A stretch of 64,000 nucleotides of DNA from Alphaproteobacteria bacterium UBA3002 (GTDB lineage Bacteria > Pseudomonadota > Alphaproteobacteria > Rickettsiales > UBA3002): NCBI GenBank assembly GCA_002346425.1, contig DDZS01000019.1:2142-66141 (forward strand). Direction: 5' to 3'. This document shows, piece by piece, positions 30,350 to 38,533 of this stretch. Numbering within the stretch: the first letter of the stretch is position 1; every line of letters starts with the position of its first letter. Under the pieces are notes generated by a model. It was not told the origin of the DNA and ran no database searches. It saw only the letters and a program-made list of their open reading frames with translations. The position numbers and the translations under genes are program-made.

Positions 30350-30372
30350 GTCGCCTTTCGGCGGCTTTTTTT
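30350..30372 (+). terminator. Second, duplicated terminator hairpin
   Basis: GTCGCC-TTTC-GGCGGC stem (30350-30365) followed by a T-run, nearly the same as the terminator at 30196-30218. It was duplicated together with the tRNA tail. Confidence 0.8.
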
Positions 30373-30474
30373 ATGGCTGTGCCTTTTCACCGAGAAATTC
30401 TGAGATCGTTGAAACATAGCTGACCATGTCAAAAGAATGTGCGATGATAGCCGGCATCGAATGTTCAAAAGAGA

Positions 30475-31050
30475 ATGATGACTAAGAAAACCCGTTGCGG
30501 ATGGTTGCCGGAGGACAAGCCGGATTACACGCTATATCATGACACCGAATGGGGCGTACCGGTGCATGATGACCGCGTGTTATTTGAAATGCTGATTCTG
30601 GAAGGCGCGCAGGCTGGTTTAAGCTGGTACACTATTCTAAAGCGTCGGGAGGGCTACCGTGCCGCCTTCCATCACTTTGATGTGAACAAATGCGCTACGA
30701 TGACGGATGAGAAGCTAGAGCACGTGCTGGCCACGGGCGATGTTATCCGCAATCGGCTCAAAGTATTCTCCGTACGTAAAAACGCGCGGGCCTTTCAAGC
30801 GATTCAAAAAGAATTCGGCTCTTTCGATGCATATGTGTGGCGATACGTTGGGGGCAGTCCAAAGGTAAATCATCCCAAAACGCTTAACGACATTCCTGCC
30901 AGCACGCCTGAATCAGATGCGTTGTCTAAAGACCTTAAAAAACGCGGTATGAGCTTCGTCGGTTCCACCATTCTTTATGCCTATATGCAGGCGGTGGGGC
31001 TGGTGAATGACCACATGGCGGAGTGCTTCTGCGCGCCTCGCCATAGGTAA
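30475..31050 (+). CDS. tag: DNA-3-methyladenine glycosylase I
   Basis: 191 residues. Tag removes 3-methyladenine from alkylated DNA at the start of base excision repair. The N-terminus TRCGWLPEDKPDYTLYHDTEWG and the block LILEGAQAGLSWYTILKRRE are diagnostic. Zinc ligands are visible as the N-terminal Cys and His (RCGW, YHDTEWG) and the C-terminal H and C in VNDHMAECF. Two ATG codons lie together (30475, 30478); either may be used. Appears to be a single-gene unit. Confidence 0.95.
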   Translation: MMTKKTRCGWLPEDKPDYTLYHDTEWGVPVHDDRVLFEMLILEGAQAGLSWYTILKRREGYRAAFHHFDVNKCATMTDEKLEHVLATGDVIRNRLKVFSVRKNARAFQAIQKEFGSFDAYVWRYVGGSPKVNHPKTLNDIPASTPESDALSKDLKKRGMSFVGSTILYAYMQAVGLVNDHMAECFCAPRHR

Positions 31051-31128
31051 TCCTTAGGACGCCCCTTCCTCAATAGGGCAAGGTATTTACGCCAATCTTC
31101 TTTTCTCACTATGCGGACCTATATCTAT

Positions 31129-31707
31129 GAGATGCGACGACACACATTGTTGGTATGGACGATATTAGGAGGAATCATGTTTTCTATATTTGGCGGAGGA
31201 GCGGCCCGGGCCGAAAACGAGGCTGCGGATGCGTATGGCTTCACCTTTGAAGCATTGACGTCTGACACGCCCATCCAGTTATCTGACTATCGCGATCAGG
31301 TAATTTTGGTGGTGAATACCGCCTCGGAATGCGGTTTTACCCAGCAATATGAGGGTTTAGAAGCGCTGTATCAGCGCTATCAGGAACAAGGGCTGGTAAT
31401 TATCGGCGTGCCGAGCAATGATTTCGGTGGACAGGAACCGGGCAGCAACGAAGAGATTGCGACATTTTGCAAAGCCAATTTTGGCGTGACCTTTCCGATG
31501 GCGGCAAAAAGCGTGGTCACCGGTGATGAGGCGCATCCATTTTATCTTTGGGCCCGCGAGAAACTGGGCTTTCTGGCCAAACCGAAATGGAATTTTCACA
31601 AATATCTGATCAACCGTCAGGGCGAAGTGGTGGATTATTTCCATTCGACCACCGCCCCGGATTCGGCCCGTTTGCAGCAAGCAATTGAGAAGGCGCTGCA
31701 AGGCTGA
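31129..31707 (+). CDS. Glutathione peroxidase family protein, probably exported
   Basis: 192 residues from the ATG at 31129. It reduces peroxides using thiols. The catalytic triad is complete: C67 (NTASECGFT), Q101 (FGGQEPG) and W153 (PKWNFHKYL). Starting at 31129 gives a signal peptide ending AARA-ENE, so the enzyme would work in the periplasm. A strong AGGAGG site at 31168-31173 stands before an internal ATG at 31177; starting there would leave a signal too short to work. Immediately upstream of the cytochrome c maturation operon (38 bases to the resB start), so a link to periplasmic redox is plausible. Confidence 0.9.
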   Translation, partial: EMRRHTLLVWTILGGIMFSIFGGGAARAENEAADAYGFTFEALTSDTPIQLSDYRDQVILVVNTASECGFTQQYEGLEALYQRYQEQGLVIIGVPSNDFGGQEPGSNEEIATFCKANFGVTFPMAAKSVVTGDEAHPFYLWAREKLGFLAKPKWNFHKYLINRQGEVVDYFHSTTAPDSARLQQAIEKALQG

Positions 31708-31745
31708 TTTACTTGGGCGTGGGACTGGTTTATAGTCCCGCCGAC

Positions 31746-32819
31746 ATGACGAAATGCCTTAATCTGTTGGCGCATCCGCGCATGGTGTTCTGGCTGTTAC
31801 CCTGGCTAATGGTGCTGTTGGTGGCGGGTACGCTGGCACAACGTTCGATTGGGCTATATGAAGCCGAACGACAGTATTTTGCTTCCTGGCTGGTCTGGCT
31901 CGGCCCGCTCCCGTTACCGGGCATGTATCCAACATTGGCAGTCCTCGCGAGCGCATTGCTCGCCAAAACCCTGTTTCGTAGTCCGTGGCATCCGTACAAA
32001 GCGGGCATCTATATCACGCATCTTGGGGCCTTGTTGCTGATGGCAGGCGGACTCCTCACCGCGTTGCATAGCGAAGAGGGGTTTGTGGCTTTACAGCAGG
32101 GCGATACCAAGCAGCAGGTGTCGGATTATCATGCGCGCGAGTTGGTCGTGCTAAAAAATGGCGAAGGCATCGCGCGCGTGCCTGCCGAAGCGCTGCAGCC
32201 GGGCATGCATTTGCAGGAAACGCCTTTTACGATCACATTGGCATCCTATTGCCGGAATTGTCAGCCGGTGCCACGCGAAGCCACAGACTTGCCTGTGCAT
32301 GGCGTGGCCGAGAAATTCGATTTAAAATCCACCGCGTTGGAAACGGAGGATGAAGCCAATCAATCAGGCGCGGTGTTACAGGTCACCGGCGCAGGCGAGG
32401 CCGATGGGCTGTATGTCACCTTCGAACCAGTCCCGCACCCGCCGGGCTTTAGCGTAGGCGATGATGCCTATCTTCTACAAATGCAACGCGAGCAGCGCGA
32501 ACTGCCGTTTAGTATCACCTTACATTCGGTGGAGAAGCTCACGCATCCGGGTATGGATATGGCGCGGGAATATCAATCGGAAGTGACCATCACCGATTCG
32601 AATGGGTTGCAGTTTCAACGCTTGATCCGGATGAATGAACCGCTGCGCATCGAGGGCTATACCCTTTATCAGGCGTCGCTGGCAGATGCGCGCGGTGAGT
32701 TGGTCAGCGTTCTGGCGGTGGTCAAAAACAAGGGGCGAGTGTTCCCTTACGTTGCCGGCGTCGCGATGGCGCTCGGGCTATTGGTGCATTGCGTGCAGCG
32801 GTTGCGTCGCCATGCGTAA
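31746..32819 (+). CDS. resB: ResB-like cytochrome c biogenesis protein (System II)
   Basis: 357 residues from the ATG at 31746. ResB/CcsB with CcsA moves haem out and joins it to apocytochrome c. Hydrophobic spans lie at about residues 14-33, 58-76 and 88-107, followed by a large periplasmic domain, and a last span near 330-350, with a short basic tail. In the periplasmic part C169 and C172 form CRNC. It is shorter than many ResB proteins. The overlap with ccsA is eight bases. Assignment rests on topology, the ResB-like ALQQGDT and LYQASLADARG stretches and the CcsA next door. Confidence 0.85.
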   Translation: MTKCLNLLAHPRMVFWLLPWLMVLLVAGTLAQRSIGLYEAERQYFASWLVWLGPLPLPGMYPTLAVLASALLAKTLFRSPWHPYKAGIYITHLGALLLMAGGLLTALHSEEGFVALQQGDTKQQVSDYHARELVVLKNGEGIARVPAEALQPGMHLQETPFTITLASYCRNCQPVPREATDLPVHGVAEKFDLKSTALETEDEANQSGAVLQVTGAGEADGLYVTFEPVPHPPGFSVGDDAYLLQMQREQRELPFSITLHSVEKLTHPGMDMAREYQSEVTITDSNGLQFQRLIRMNEPLRIEGYTLYQASLADARGELVSVLAVVKNKGRVFPYVAGVAMALGLLVHCVQRLRRHA

Positions 32820-34560
32820 ATGGGTGCTGTTTTTCCTGCTATGGCCATCGCTGCTCTGGGCGACGCCGGATCTGTCCGGCTTGCCCCTGTTGCATGAGGG
32901 GCGCGTTAAACCCTTCGATACGGTGGCGCGGATCTATCTACAGGACATTTATGGACAGGAAGAGTTTCAGGATATTCCGGCGCATGCATGGCTGACGCAA
33001 TTGATGCTGGAACCGGGCACGATGCTGGAGCAACCGATGATTCGGATTGGTCAGCCGCAGGTGCGTGAAAGTCTGAAACTGCCGGAACGTCAGCCGCCGA
33101 TCTATACCTATGGCGAGGTGCAAGCGCCGTTGCAGCAGCAGAAGGCGTTGCTGACCCAACTGGGCACCAAAGATCGCAATCAGATGACCGCGACCGAATT
33201 GGGGATGTGGCAAGCCTATCTGGCGGTGGATCGGCTGACGCAATTCACTGCGACGCTCTCCCTGCTATTACCGCATGCGGAGGGTAGTTTTTTAACGCAA
33301 TTTCCAGAGATGCAGGCGCTGCGCCAACGCTTGCAGACACTCGTGAATGAAAAAGGCGATGATGTCGCTATGTATAGTGAAGAAGAACAATCCTTTGCCT
33401 TAAGGGTATTCCGCCTTGATACACTGCAGGCGATCGGCCAAGACAATCACCTGCTGCGCCTGATCCCACTGGATTGGTCGGCAGAATGGGTGTCGCCCTG
33501 GGAGCTGGTGCTCTCCGGTCAAACGTCACCCCGCTCCGGTGCTGTGCTGCAAGACTGGCGGGAGTTGGTCCAGGCGTATTACGCAAAGGGTAACATCACA
33601 CAAACCGCCGAAACACTCATTGCAGATACCTATGCCGCGTCTGACGCATCGCCTTGGCGTATTCAGATGGAAATGCTGATGAACCAGCTGCATCTGATTC
33701 CGCTGTTGGCAGCGCTTTATGCGCTGTTCGTGATCGTAGGAATCGTGAGCTATGCGCGGGCGAAACCGCATTGGTTGCGATGGGCGGAGCGATTATTATT
33801 GTTTCCATTAATAGTGCATACGCTGCTGATCGCGCAGCGGGTGTTGTTACTGGGTCGCCCACCGGTTGGCACCTTGTATGAATCGGTGCTGTTTGTCGGT
33901 CTGATCGCCGGGTGGTTCGGCTGGTGGCTGGCGCGGCGGCGGGTGATGCCAGAAAGCGCGCTGATCGGTGGCGGGCTTGCCGGATTGCTGTTAGCCGTCA
34001 GTGGCTATTATGCCGGTCAGGGCGATACGATGACGATGTTGGTCGCGGTGCTCAACACGCAATTCTGGCTGGCGACGCATGTGATTTGTATCACGATAGG
34101 CTATGGCACGGCATTGGTAGCGGGCTCGATAGCGCATCTGGCATTGTGGCGGCCAGCTCTGCCGGTGGCAAAAATGCTGCCCACGACTGCCGCCATTGCT
34201 TTGTTGTTCACCACCATCGGGACGATACTCGGCGGCATCTGGGCGGATCAGTCCTGGGGGCGGTTCTGGGGCTGGGACCCGAAAGAAAATGGCGCACTAC
34301 TCATCGTATTATGGCTGGCATGGGTGTTACATGCGCGCATGACGCACTATGTTGGGGTGTACGGATTCGCGGCACTTCTGGCATTGACCAATGTGGTGGT
34401 CGCGTTGTCGTGGTTTGGGGTGAATCTGCTGAATGTCGGGCTACATTCGTACGGCTTTACCGATGCGGCCGCGACCGGTCTCTATGTCTTTTGCGCGGCG
34501 GAACTATTCCTGATTGGCGGACTCTATGCAGCAAAGCGGGGTAACCCCCATGTCGCCTAA
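32812..34560 (+). CDS. ccsA: CcsA-type cytochrome c synthase (haem handling protein, System II)
   Basis: 582 residues from the ATG at 32812, inside the resB tail. A signal-like N-terminus (MRKWVLFFLLWPSLLWATP) precedes a periplasmic domain of about 250 residues (HEGRVKPFDTVARIYLQDI), then about eight membrane spans. The WWD haem-handling motif is WADQSWGRFWGWDPKENGAL. The long periplasmic N-terminal part is like that of CcsA forms in Bacteroidetes and epsilonproteobacteria. With resB and the thioredoxin-like gene it makes a complete System II set. Confidence 0.9.
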   Translation: MRKWVLFFLLWPSLLWATPDLSGLPLLHEGRVKPFDTVARIYLQDIYGQEEFQDIPAHAWLTQLMLEPGTMLEQPMIRIGQPQVRESLKLPERQPPIYTYGEVQAPLQQQKALLTQLGTKDRNQMTATELGMWQAYLAVDRLTQFTATLSLLLPHAEGSFLTQFPEMQALRQRLQTLVNEKGDDVAMYSEEEQSFALRVFRLDTLQAIGQDNHLLRLIPLDWSAEWVSPWELVLSGQTSPRSGAVLQDWRELVQAYYAKGNITQTAETLIADTYAASDASPWRIQMEMLMNQLHLIPLLAALYALFVIVGIVSYARAKPHWLRWAERLLLFPLIVHTLLIAQRVLLLGRPPVGTLYESVLFVGLIAGWFGWWLARRRVMPESALIGGGLAGLLLAVSGYYAGQGDTMTMLVAVLNTQFWLATHVICITIGYGTALVAGSIAHLALWRPALPVAKMLPTTAAIALLFTTIGTILGGIWADQSWGRFWGWDPKENGALLIVLWLAWVLHARMTHYVGVYGFAALLALTNVVVALSWFGVNLLNVGLHSYGFTDAAATGLYVFCAAELFLIGGLYAAKRGNPHVA

Positions 34561-35089
34561 AAGCATTATTTTGATCGCGCTACTGGCGCTATGCGTCGGT
34601 TGGTATGCGTTGGATGCTCGGCTGGGCGTTGAAATACCTGAAGAGCGTGCGTCTGATAGGCCACTCGCACCGGATGCGACGTTTAGCGTATTGAATTCCT
34701 CGGATACATTACAGCTAAAAGCATTGCGCGGGCGATGGGTATTGCTGAATATCTGGGCCTCATGGTGTGCGCCCTGCAAAGCAGAATTTCCGGATTTAGT
34801 GGCGCTTGCTGAAACCTATCCGGAGGCATTAACCGTGCTGGCGGTCACGACAGATCGCAAAGCGGAAGACGCGCAAGCGTTTTTGCAGGACCTCAACATA
34901 CCGGAACGCGCCAACTTCATCATTGCGCACGACCCGGAGCGACGAGTGACGGAAACCCAATTTTTCACCTATAAATATCCCGAATCGATTCTGATCGATC
35001 CGCAAGGGCGAATGCAGCTGAAAGTTGCGGGCATATTGAGTGAAGAGGACGTGCGCCGTATCACCGCGCGAGTGAGCGCGCAGGAGTAA
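34550..35089 (+). CDS. Thioredoxin-like protein, ResA/TlpA type
   Basis: 179 residues from the ATG at 34550, overlapping ccsA by 11 bases. A single N-terminal hydrophobic span (IILIALLALCVGWYAL) anchors it in the inner membrane with the thioredoxin fold in the periplasm. The redox motif is WCAPC (C73, C76). In System II such a protein (ResA/CcsX) keeps the apocytochrome cysteines reduced before haem ligation. The 3' end overlaps the convergent hypothetical gene by 29 bases. Confidence 0.9.
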   Translation: MSPKSIILIALLALCVGWYALDARLGVEIPEERASDRPLAPDATFSVLNSSDTLQLKALRGRWVLLNIWASWCAPCKAEFPDLVALAETYPEALTVLAVTTDRKAEDAQAFLQDLNIPERANFIIAHDPERRVTETQFFTYKYPESILIDPQGRMQLKVAGILSEEDVRRITARVSAQE

Positions 35090-35459
35090 GCAACTCCTCA
35101 AAGCGTTGACGTAACTCGGGTAAACGCTCTTCCGGCAAAGTCATCTCTAAAATGTCGTGATGACCATTGATAGAAATATGAGATACCCCAAAACTGGTAG
35201 TCGCATCGGGATGATCTGGCGCGACAAGAATCGGTGTTCCCCCGGCAATCGCATCCTTGGTAGGAGAAAAAGGGAGCAGGGCCTCGGCCATACGCGCGAA
35301 TAAAGCCTCCCCATGAATGTCGCGTGTTACGAAAAAACGCACCCGGCAGGTTGCATCACCCGCCATTTCGGTGATGGCGAAACAGTGAAGGGGTTTATTC
35401 GCTTTCAATGGGGATTGATTAAAAGCATGCACGAACTGGTCTAAACTAGACGCAGTCAT
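35061..35459 (-). CDS. Conserved hypothetical protein (132 aa)
   Basis: 132 residues, small and soluble, without signal peptide or membrane span. Segments such as HCFAITEMAGDATCRVRFFV and SFGVSHISINGHHDILEMTL suggest an alpha/beta fold. Not recognised. It starts five bases from the end of the SPFH gene on the same strand, so it is likely the last gene of the cytochrome c/NfeD/SPFH operon. Confidence 0.7.
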   Translation of the reverse strand: MTASSLDQFVHAFNQSPLKANKPLHCFAITEMAGDATCRVRFFVTRDIHGEALFARMAEALLPFSPTKDAIAGGTPILVAPDHPDATTSFGVSHISINGHHDILEMTLPEERLPELRQRFEELLTPARSLAR

Positions 35460-35463
35460 ACCG

Positions 35464-36414
35464 CTATTTATTCTCCCACGGCCCGGATTTTAACGCGGCG
35501 CGGTCGGTGCGAATCGTGTCGAATACGGCGAGTGCCTGCGCGACCATGCCGCCCGCATCGCCCGCATTAGCTGGCAGAAGGATTGTATTGGTTTCTTTGG
35601 CCAGTTTGCTGAAGGCAGCGACATATTGCTCGGCAATTTTGAGGGATACGGCTTCTTCGCCGCCTTGCTTCTGAATCGCCAAGGCGACCAGTTCGATGCC
35701 TTCGGCGGTGGCTTTGGCAACTTCGCGAATGGCTTCGGCTTCACCGCGCGCGCGGTTGATCTGGTCGGTCATTGCCGCTTCCGATTCCAGTACGACCTGT
35801 TGCTTATCCCCTTCGGCGATATTGATTTTCGATTGACGAATCCCTTCCGAATCGTGGATTTCGGCGCGCTTCTTCCGTTCGGCAGCCACCTGCAATTCCA
35901 TCGCATTGAGCACGGTGCGCGGTGGGGTGATATTTTTAATTTCGTAACGCATACATTGGATGCCCCAGGTCTGTGATGCTTCGTTGATGGCATTAACGAT
36001 ATTCGCATTCAGCCGCTCACGCTCTTCAAAACATTCGTCGAGCGAGAGTTTGCCGATTTCTGAGCGCATGGTGGTTTGTGCGAGCTGAGTGACCGCAAAG
36101 ACCGGGTCGCTGACGCCGTAGGACGCTTCAACGGGATCGACGATGCGCACATAGATCAGCCCGTCCATTACCAGCGAAACGTTGTCGCGGGTAATGGCCG
36201 TTTGTTCCTGAACGTCATAGGCGAATTCTTTAAGCGAATGGCGGTAGGCGACTTTTTCAATAAAGGGAATCAGGATGTTTAATCCCGGTTCTAATTTGCG
36301 GTCGAACCGCCCGAGCTTTTCGATGATCCAGGCGCTTTGCTGCGGCACAATTTTGACGCCTTTCCAGATGACCAGAAAGATAACAAAGCCAACAATCGCA
36401 AAAATAATATCCAT
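35464..36414 (-). CDS. qmcA: SPFH/band 7 (stomatin-like) membrane protein, QmcA type
   Basis: 316 residues. An N-terminal span (IIFAIVGFVIFLVIWKGV) anchors a band 7 domain (VPQQSAWIIEKLGRFDRKLEPGLNILIPFI) followed by a coiled-coil region (residues 180-250 or so, rich in Glu, Ala, Arg). SPFH proteins form large cages in the inner membrane, often controlling proteases or lipid domains. NfeD, its usual partner, is encoded directly upstream; a membrane cytochrome c comes first in the operon. Confidence 0.92.
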   Translation of the reverse strand: MDIIFAIVGFVIFLVIWKGVKIVPQQSAWIIEKLGRFDRKLEPGLNILIPFIEKVAYRHSLKEFAYDVQEQTAITRDNVSLVMDGLIYVRIVDPVEASYGVSDPVFAVTQLAQTTMRSEIGKLSLDECFEERERLNANIVNAINEASQTWGIQCMRYEIKNITPPRTVLNAMELQVAAERKKRAEIHDSEGIRQSKINIAEGDKQQVVLESEAAMTDQINRARGEAEAIREVAKATAEGIELVALAIQKQGGEEAVSLKIAEQYVAAFSKLAKETNTILLPANAGDAGGMVAQALAVFDTIRTDRAALKSGPWENK

Positions 36415-36428
36415 AGCCTACTCCCCCT

Positions 36429-36890
36429 TTACGGCTTCACAATCAGCCGATTGCCTTTGACCGCGGTAATGGTCACAACGGTGCCTTCCATTAATTCCTC
36501 TACAGCTGCGTCTTCGGCTAGCATCGCATGCATGGAGGTGCCAGACCAGCTAACCTGCCCGACGGCACCTTTACGCAAACCGCTGCCACTCACGGTCGCC
36601 ATATCCCCTACCATATTATGATATTCTTCATTCTCTGGATTGAGGCGCCATTGTTTCAACTTGCGCCAGAGCAGTGCGGCAAAGCCGACTGTCAGGAAGA
36701 AAAAGATGCCGGCCTGCGCGAACCAGTCTTCGGGCCCGATGATATTCAGCCAGAGCAGCACGCCGGTCACGAAGGCGGCGAGGCCTGCGAATAAAAAGCC
36801 GATGCCCGGTGCGCCGAAGGCTTCAAGCCCGAGAAGCACTGCTGCGGCAATCAACCAACCATAGGCGGCGGGGATTGCCAGCGTTTCCAT
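36429..36890 (-). CDS. NfeD family membrane protein
   Basis: 153 residues of the short NfeD1b type. Hydrophobic spans lie at about residues 9-25, 28-48 and 58-72, followed by a C-terminal OB-fold (MVGDMATVSGSGLRKGAVGQVSWSGTSM). NfeD and stomatin/QmcA proteins work as a pair. The ATG overlaps the stop of the cytochrome c gene by one base (TAATG), so translation is coupled. Confidence 0.9.
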   Translation of the reverse strand: METLAIPAAYGWLIAAAVLLGLEAFGAPGIGFLFAGLAAFVTGVLLWLNIIGPEDWFAQAGIFFFLTVGFAALLWRKLKQWRLNPENEEYHNMVGDMATVSGSGLRKGAVGQVSWSGTSMHAMLAEDAAVEELMEGTVVTITAVKGNRLIVKP

Positions 36891-37672
36891 TATTTTCCAT
36901 CCTTCTTAGGCGCGGCATCCGTTTCGGAGGTCGAGGCTTTATCGTCCGGATTTTTCTCCGGTTCAGGGCGGGTTTTATCGCCATCCTTACTGATGCCGAG
37001 TTTGTTTTTCTCTTTTTCGGACATATCTTCGTCGCCAACACCCGCTTTGGTGGTTTCGTCTTCCGCCGGTGCAGCTTCGGCTTCGGTGTCTTTCACTTCC
37101 TCTTCCGGAGCGGGCGCATCTGGAATCGGCATGGCGGAGGAGCCCATGCTATGCAAATAGACGAGCAAGTTGGCGCGATTTTCGTCATTTTTCTCACCGG
37201 CAAATGCCATAATGGTGCCAGAAATTTTCTGTTTGGGTTTATAGATAAACTCATTCAACTCTTCAAAGGTCCAGCTGCCTTCGGCTTCGGCCATCGCAGA
37301 GGAATAGTTGAATCCGGCATGCGAGCCTTTGTCATGGCCAACGACACCCCACAAGTTCGGACCGGTCATGTTAGCGCCACCTTCTTGATTGTTGTGGCAC
37401 AGCGCACATTTCTTTTTAAAGAAAGCTTCGCCTGCCGCGACGTCGGCCGTTTTCAGTAAATGCAACACACTAGGCACACCTTTTTCGTCACCGCCCGCCG
37501 CGCCGACCGAACTCATATCTTCGGGCACATCGATGGAGTAACCACGTGCGACTTCTTCACCGTGATGGCCGGTTTCTTCACCACCGCCATATAAAATGCC
37601 TGCCACTTTGCCGGTGATCATCCCAAGTAAGCCCGCCAGTAAAATTGCGGCCGCGATTTTATTGAGTTCCAT
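36890..37672 (-). CDS. Membrane-anchored cytochrome c with long charged C-terminal tail
   Basis: 260 residues. An N-terminal uncleaved anchor (IAAAILLAGLLGMITGKVAGI) is followed by a linker and a class I cytochrome c domain with haem site C89-A-L-C92-H93 and likely Met ligand M155 (GTIMAFAG). The fold up to about residue 178 resembles the CycM/c552 type that carries electrons from bc1 to an oxidase. Residues 182-260 are a low-complexity tail of Glu, Asp, Lys, Pro and Ala, probably disordered in the periplasm. First gene of the operon with NfeD and SPFH. Confidence 0.9.
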   Translation of the reverse strand: MELNKIAAAILLAGLLGMITGKVAGILYGGGEETGHHGEEVARGYSIDVPEDMSSVGAAGGDEKGVPSVLHLLKTADVAAGEAFFKKKCALCHNNQEGGANMTGPNLWGVVGHDKGSHAGFNYSSAMAEAEGSWTFEELNEFIYKPKQKISGTIMAFAGEKNDENRANLLVYLHSMGSSAMPIPDAPAPEEEVKDTEAEAAPAEDETTKAGVGDEDMSEKEKNKLGISKDGDKTRPEPEKNPDDKASTSETDAAPKKDGK

Positions 37673-37804
37673 GCCTGTCCCTTAACCTGTTGGTTTCAAA
37701 ATTCCATCCTCTATAACATGGGGTAATAAAATTTGTGAAGCGAAACCGCAATCGCATCCGCAAAACCACTTGATTTTGTGTCACCACCCCATCAGGACTG
37801 AGGC

Positions 37805-38533
37805 ATGCAACCGATAATTCTTATCCCCGCGCGGCGAGCGGCGACGCGGCTACCGGACAAACCGCTGGCGATGATCGGCGACCAGCCGATGATTGTGCAT
37901 GTCTGGCAACGCGCGATGGAAGCGGAAGTGGGACCGGTGGTCGTGGCCTGCGACGATCCCGAAATTGCCTGGGTGATTGAGCGCTCTGGCGGGATAGCGG
38001 TCATGACCAATAAAGACCATGCGTCAGGGTCGGACCGGATTTTTGAGGCGCTGAATATCGCCGACCCAAAAAAGCAGCACGATATTATTATTAACCTGCA
38101 GGGCGATCTGCCGACTTGCGAAGCCCATCTGCCCGAACAATTGCTGATTCCGTTCGATAATCCAGAGGTTGATATCGCGACGCTGGCGACGGAAATTACC
38201 GACCCGGCAGAAGTCATGCGTGAATCGGTAGTGAAGCCGGTGATCGCCTTTGATACCGAGCGACAGGGCAGGGCGCTGTATTTCTCGCGCTGTGCCGTAC
38301 CGCATGGCAGCGGGCCCTATTATCACCATATCGGGATTTACGGCTATCGGCGGAGCGCATTAGAACGTTTTATCGCCTTGCCGCCCGGGGTGCTGGAACA
38401 ACGCGAAAAACTGGAACAGCTGCGCGCGCTTGAGGCGGGGATGCGCATCGACATAAGGCTTGTCGATGCTATGCCGCTTGGGGTAGACACGCAGGAAGAT
38501 TTAGACAAAGCGAGGGAATTACTATGTCCGTAA
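37805..38533 (+). CDS. kdsB: 3-deoxy-manno-octulosonate cytidylyltransferase
   Basis: 242 residues. KdsB makes CMP-KDO from CTP and KDO for the inner core of LPS. The nucleotide-binding start IILIPARRAATRLPDKPLA, DHASGSDRIFEA and INLQGDLP are diagnostic. Overlaps the next kinase gene by 10 bases. Divergent from the cytochrome c gene with about 130 bases between them. Confidence 0.94.
   Translation: MQPIILIPARRAATRLPDKPLAMIGDQPMIVHVWQRAMEAEVGPVVVACDDPEIAWVIERSGGIAVMTNKDHASGSDRIFEALNIADPKKQHDIIINLQGDLPTCEAHLPEQLLIPFDNPEVDIATLATEITDPAEVMRESVVKPVIAFDTERQGRALYFSRCAVPHGSGPYYHHIGIYGYRRSALERFIALPPGVLEQREKLEQLRALEAGMRIDIRLVDAMPLGVDTQEDLDKARELLCP

Noticed and set aside
33912..34544. Plus-strand frame of 210 codons within ccsA
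   Set aside because: Out of frame with the WWD-containing CcsA and arginine-rich; a shadow.
36809..37459. Open frame of 216 codons on the plus strand over the cytochrome c and NfeD genes
   Set aside because: It is rich in Phe, Arg and Gly, antisense to a clear CxxCH cytochrome gene, and matches nothing; a shadow frame.
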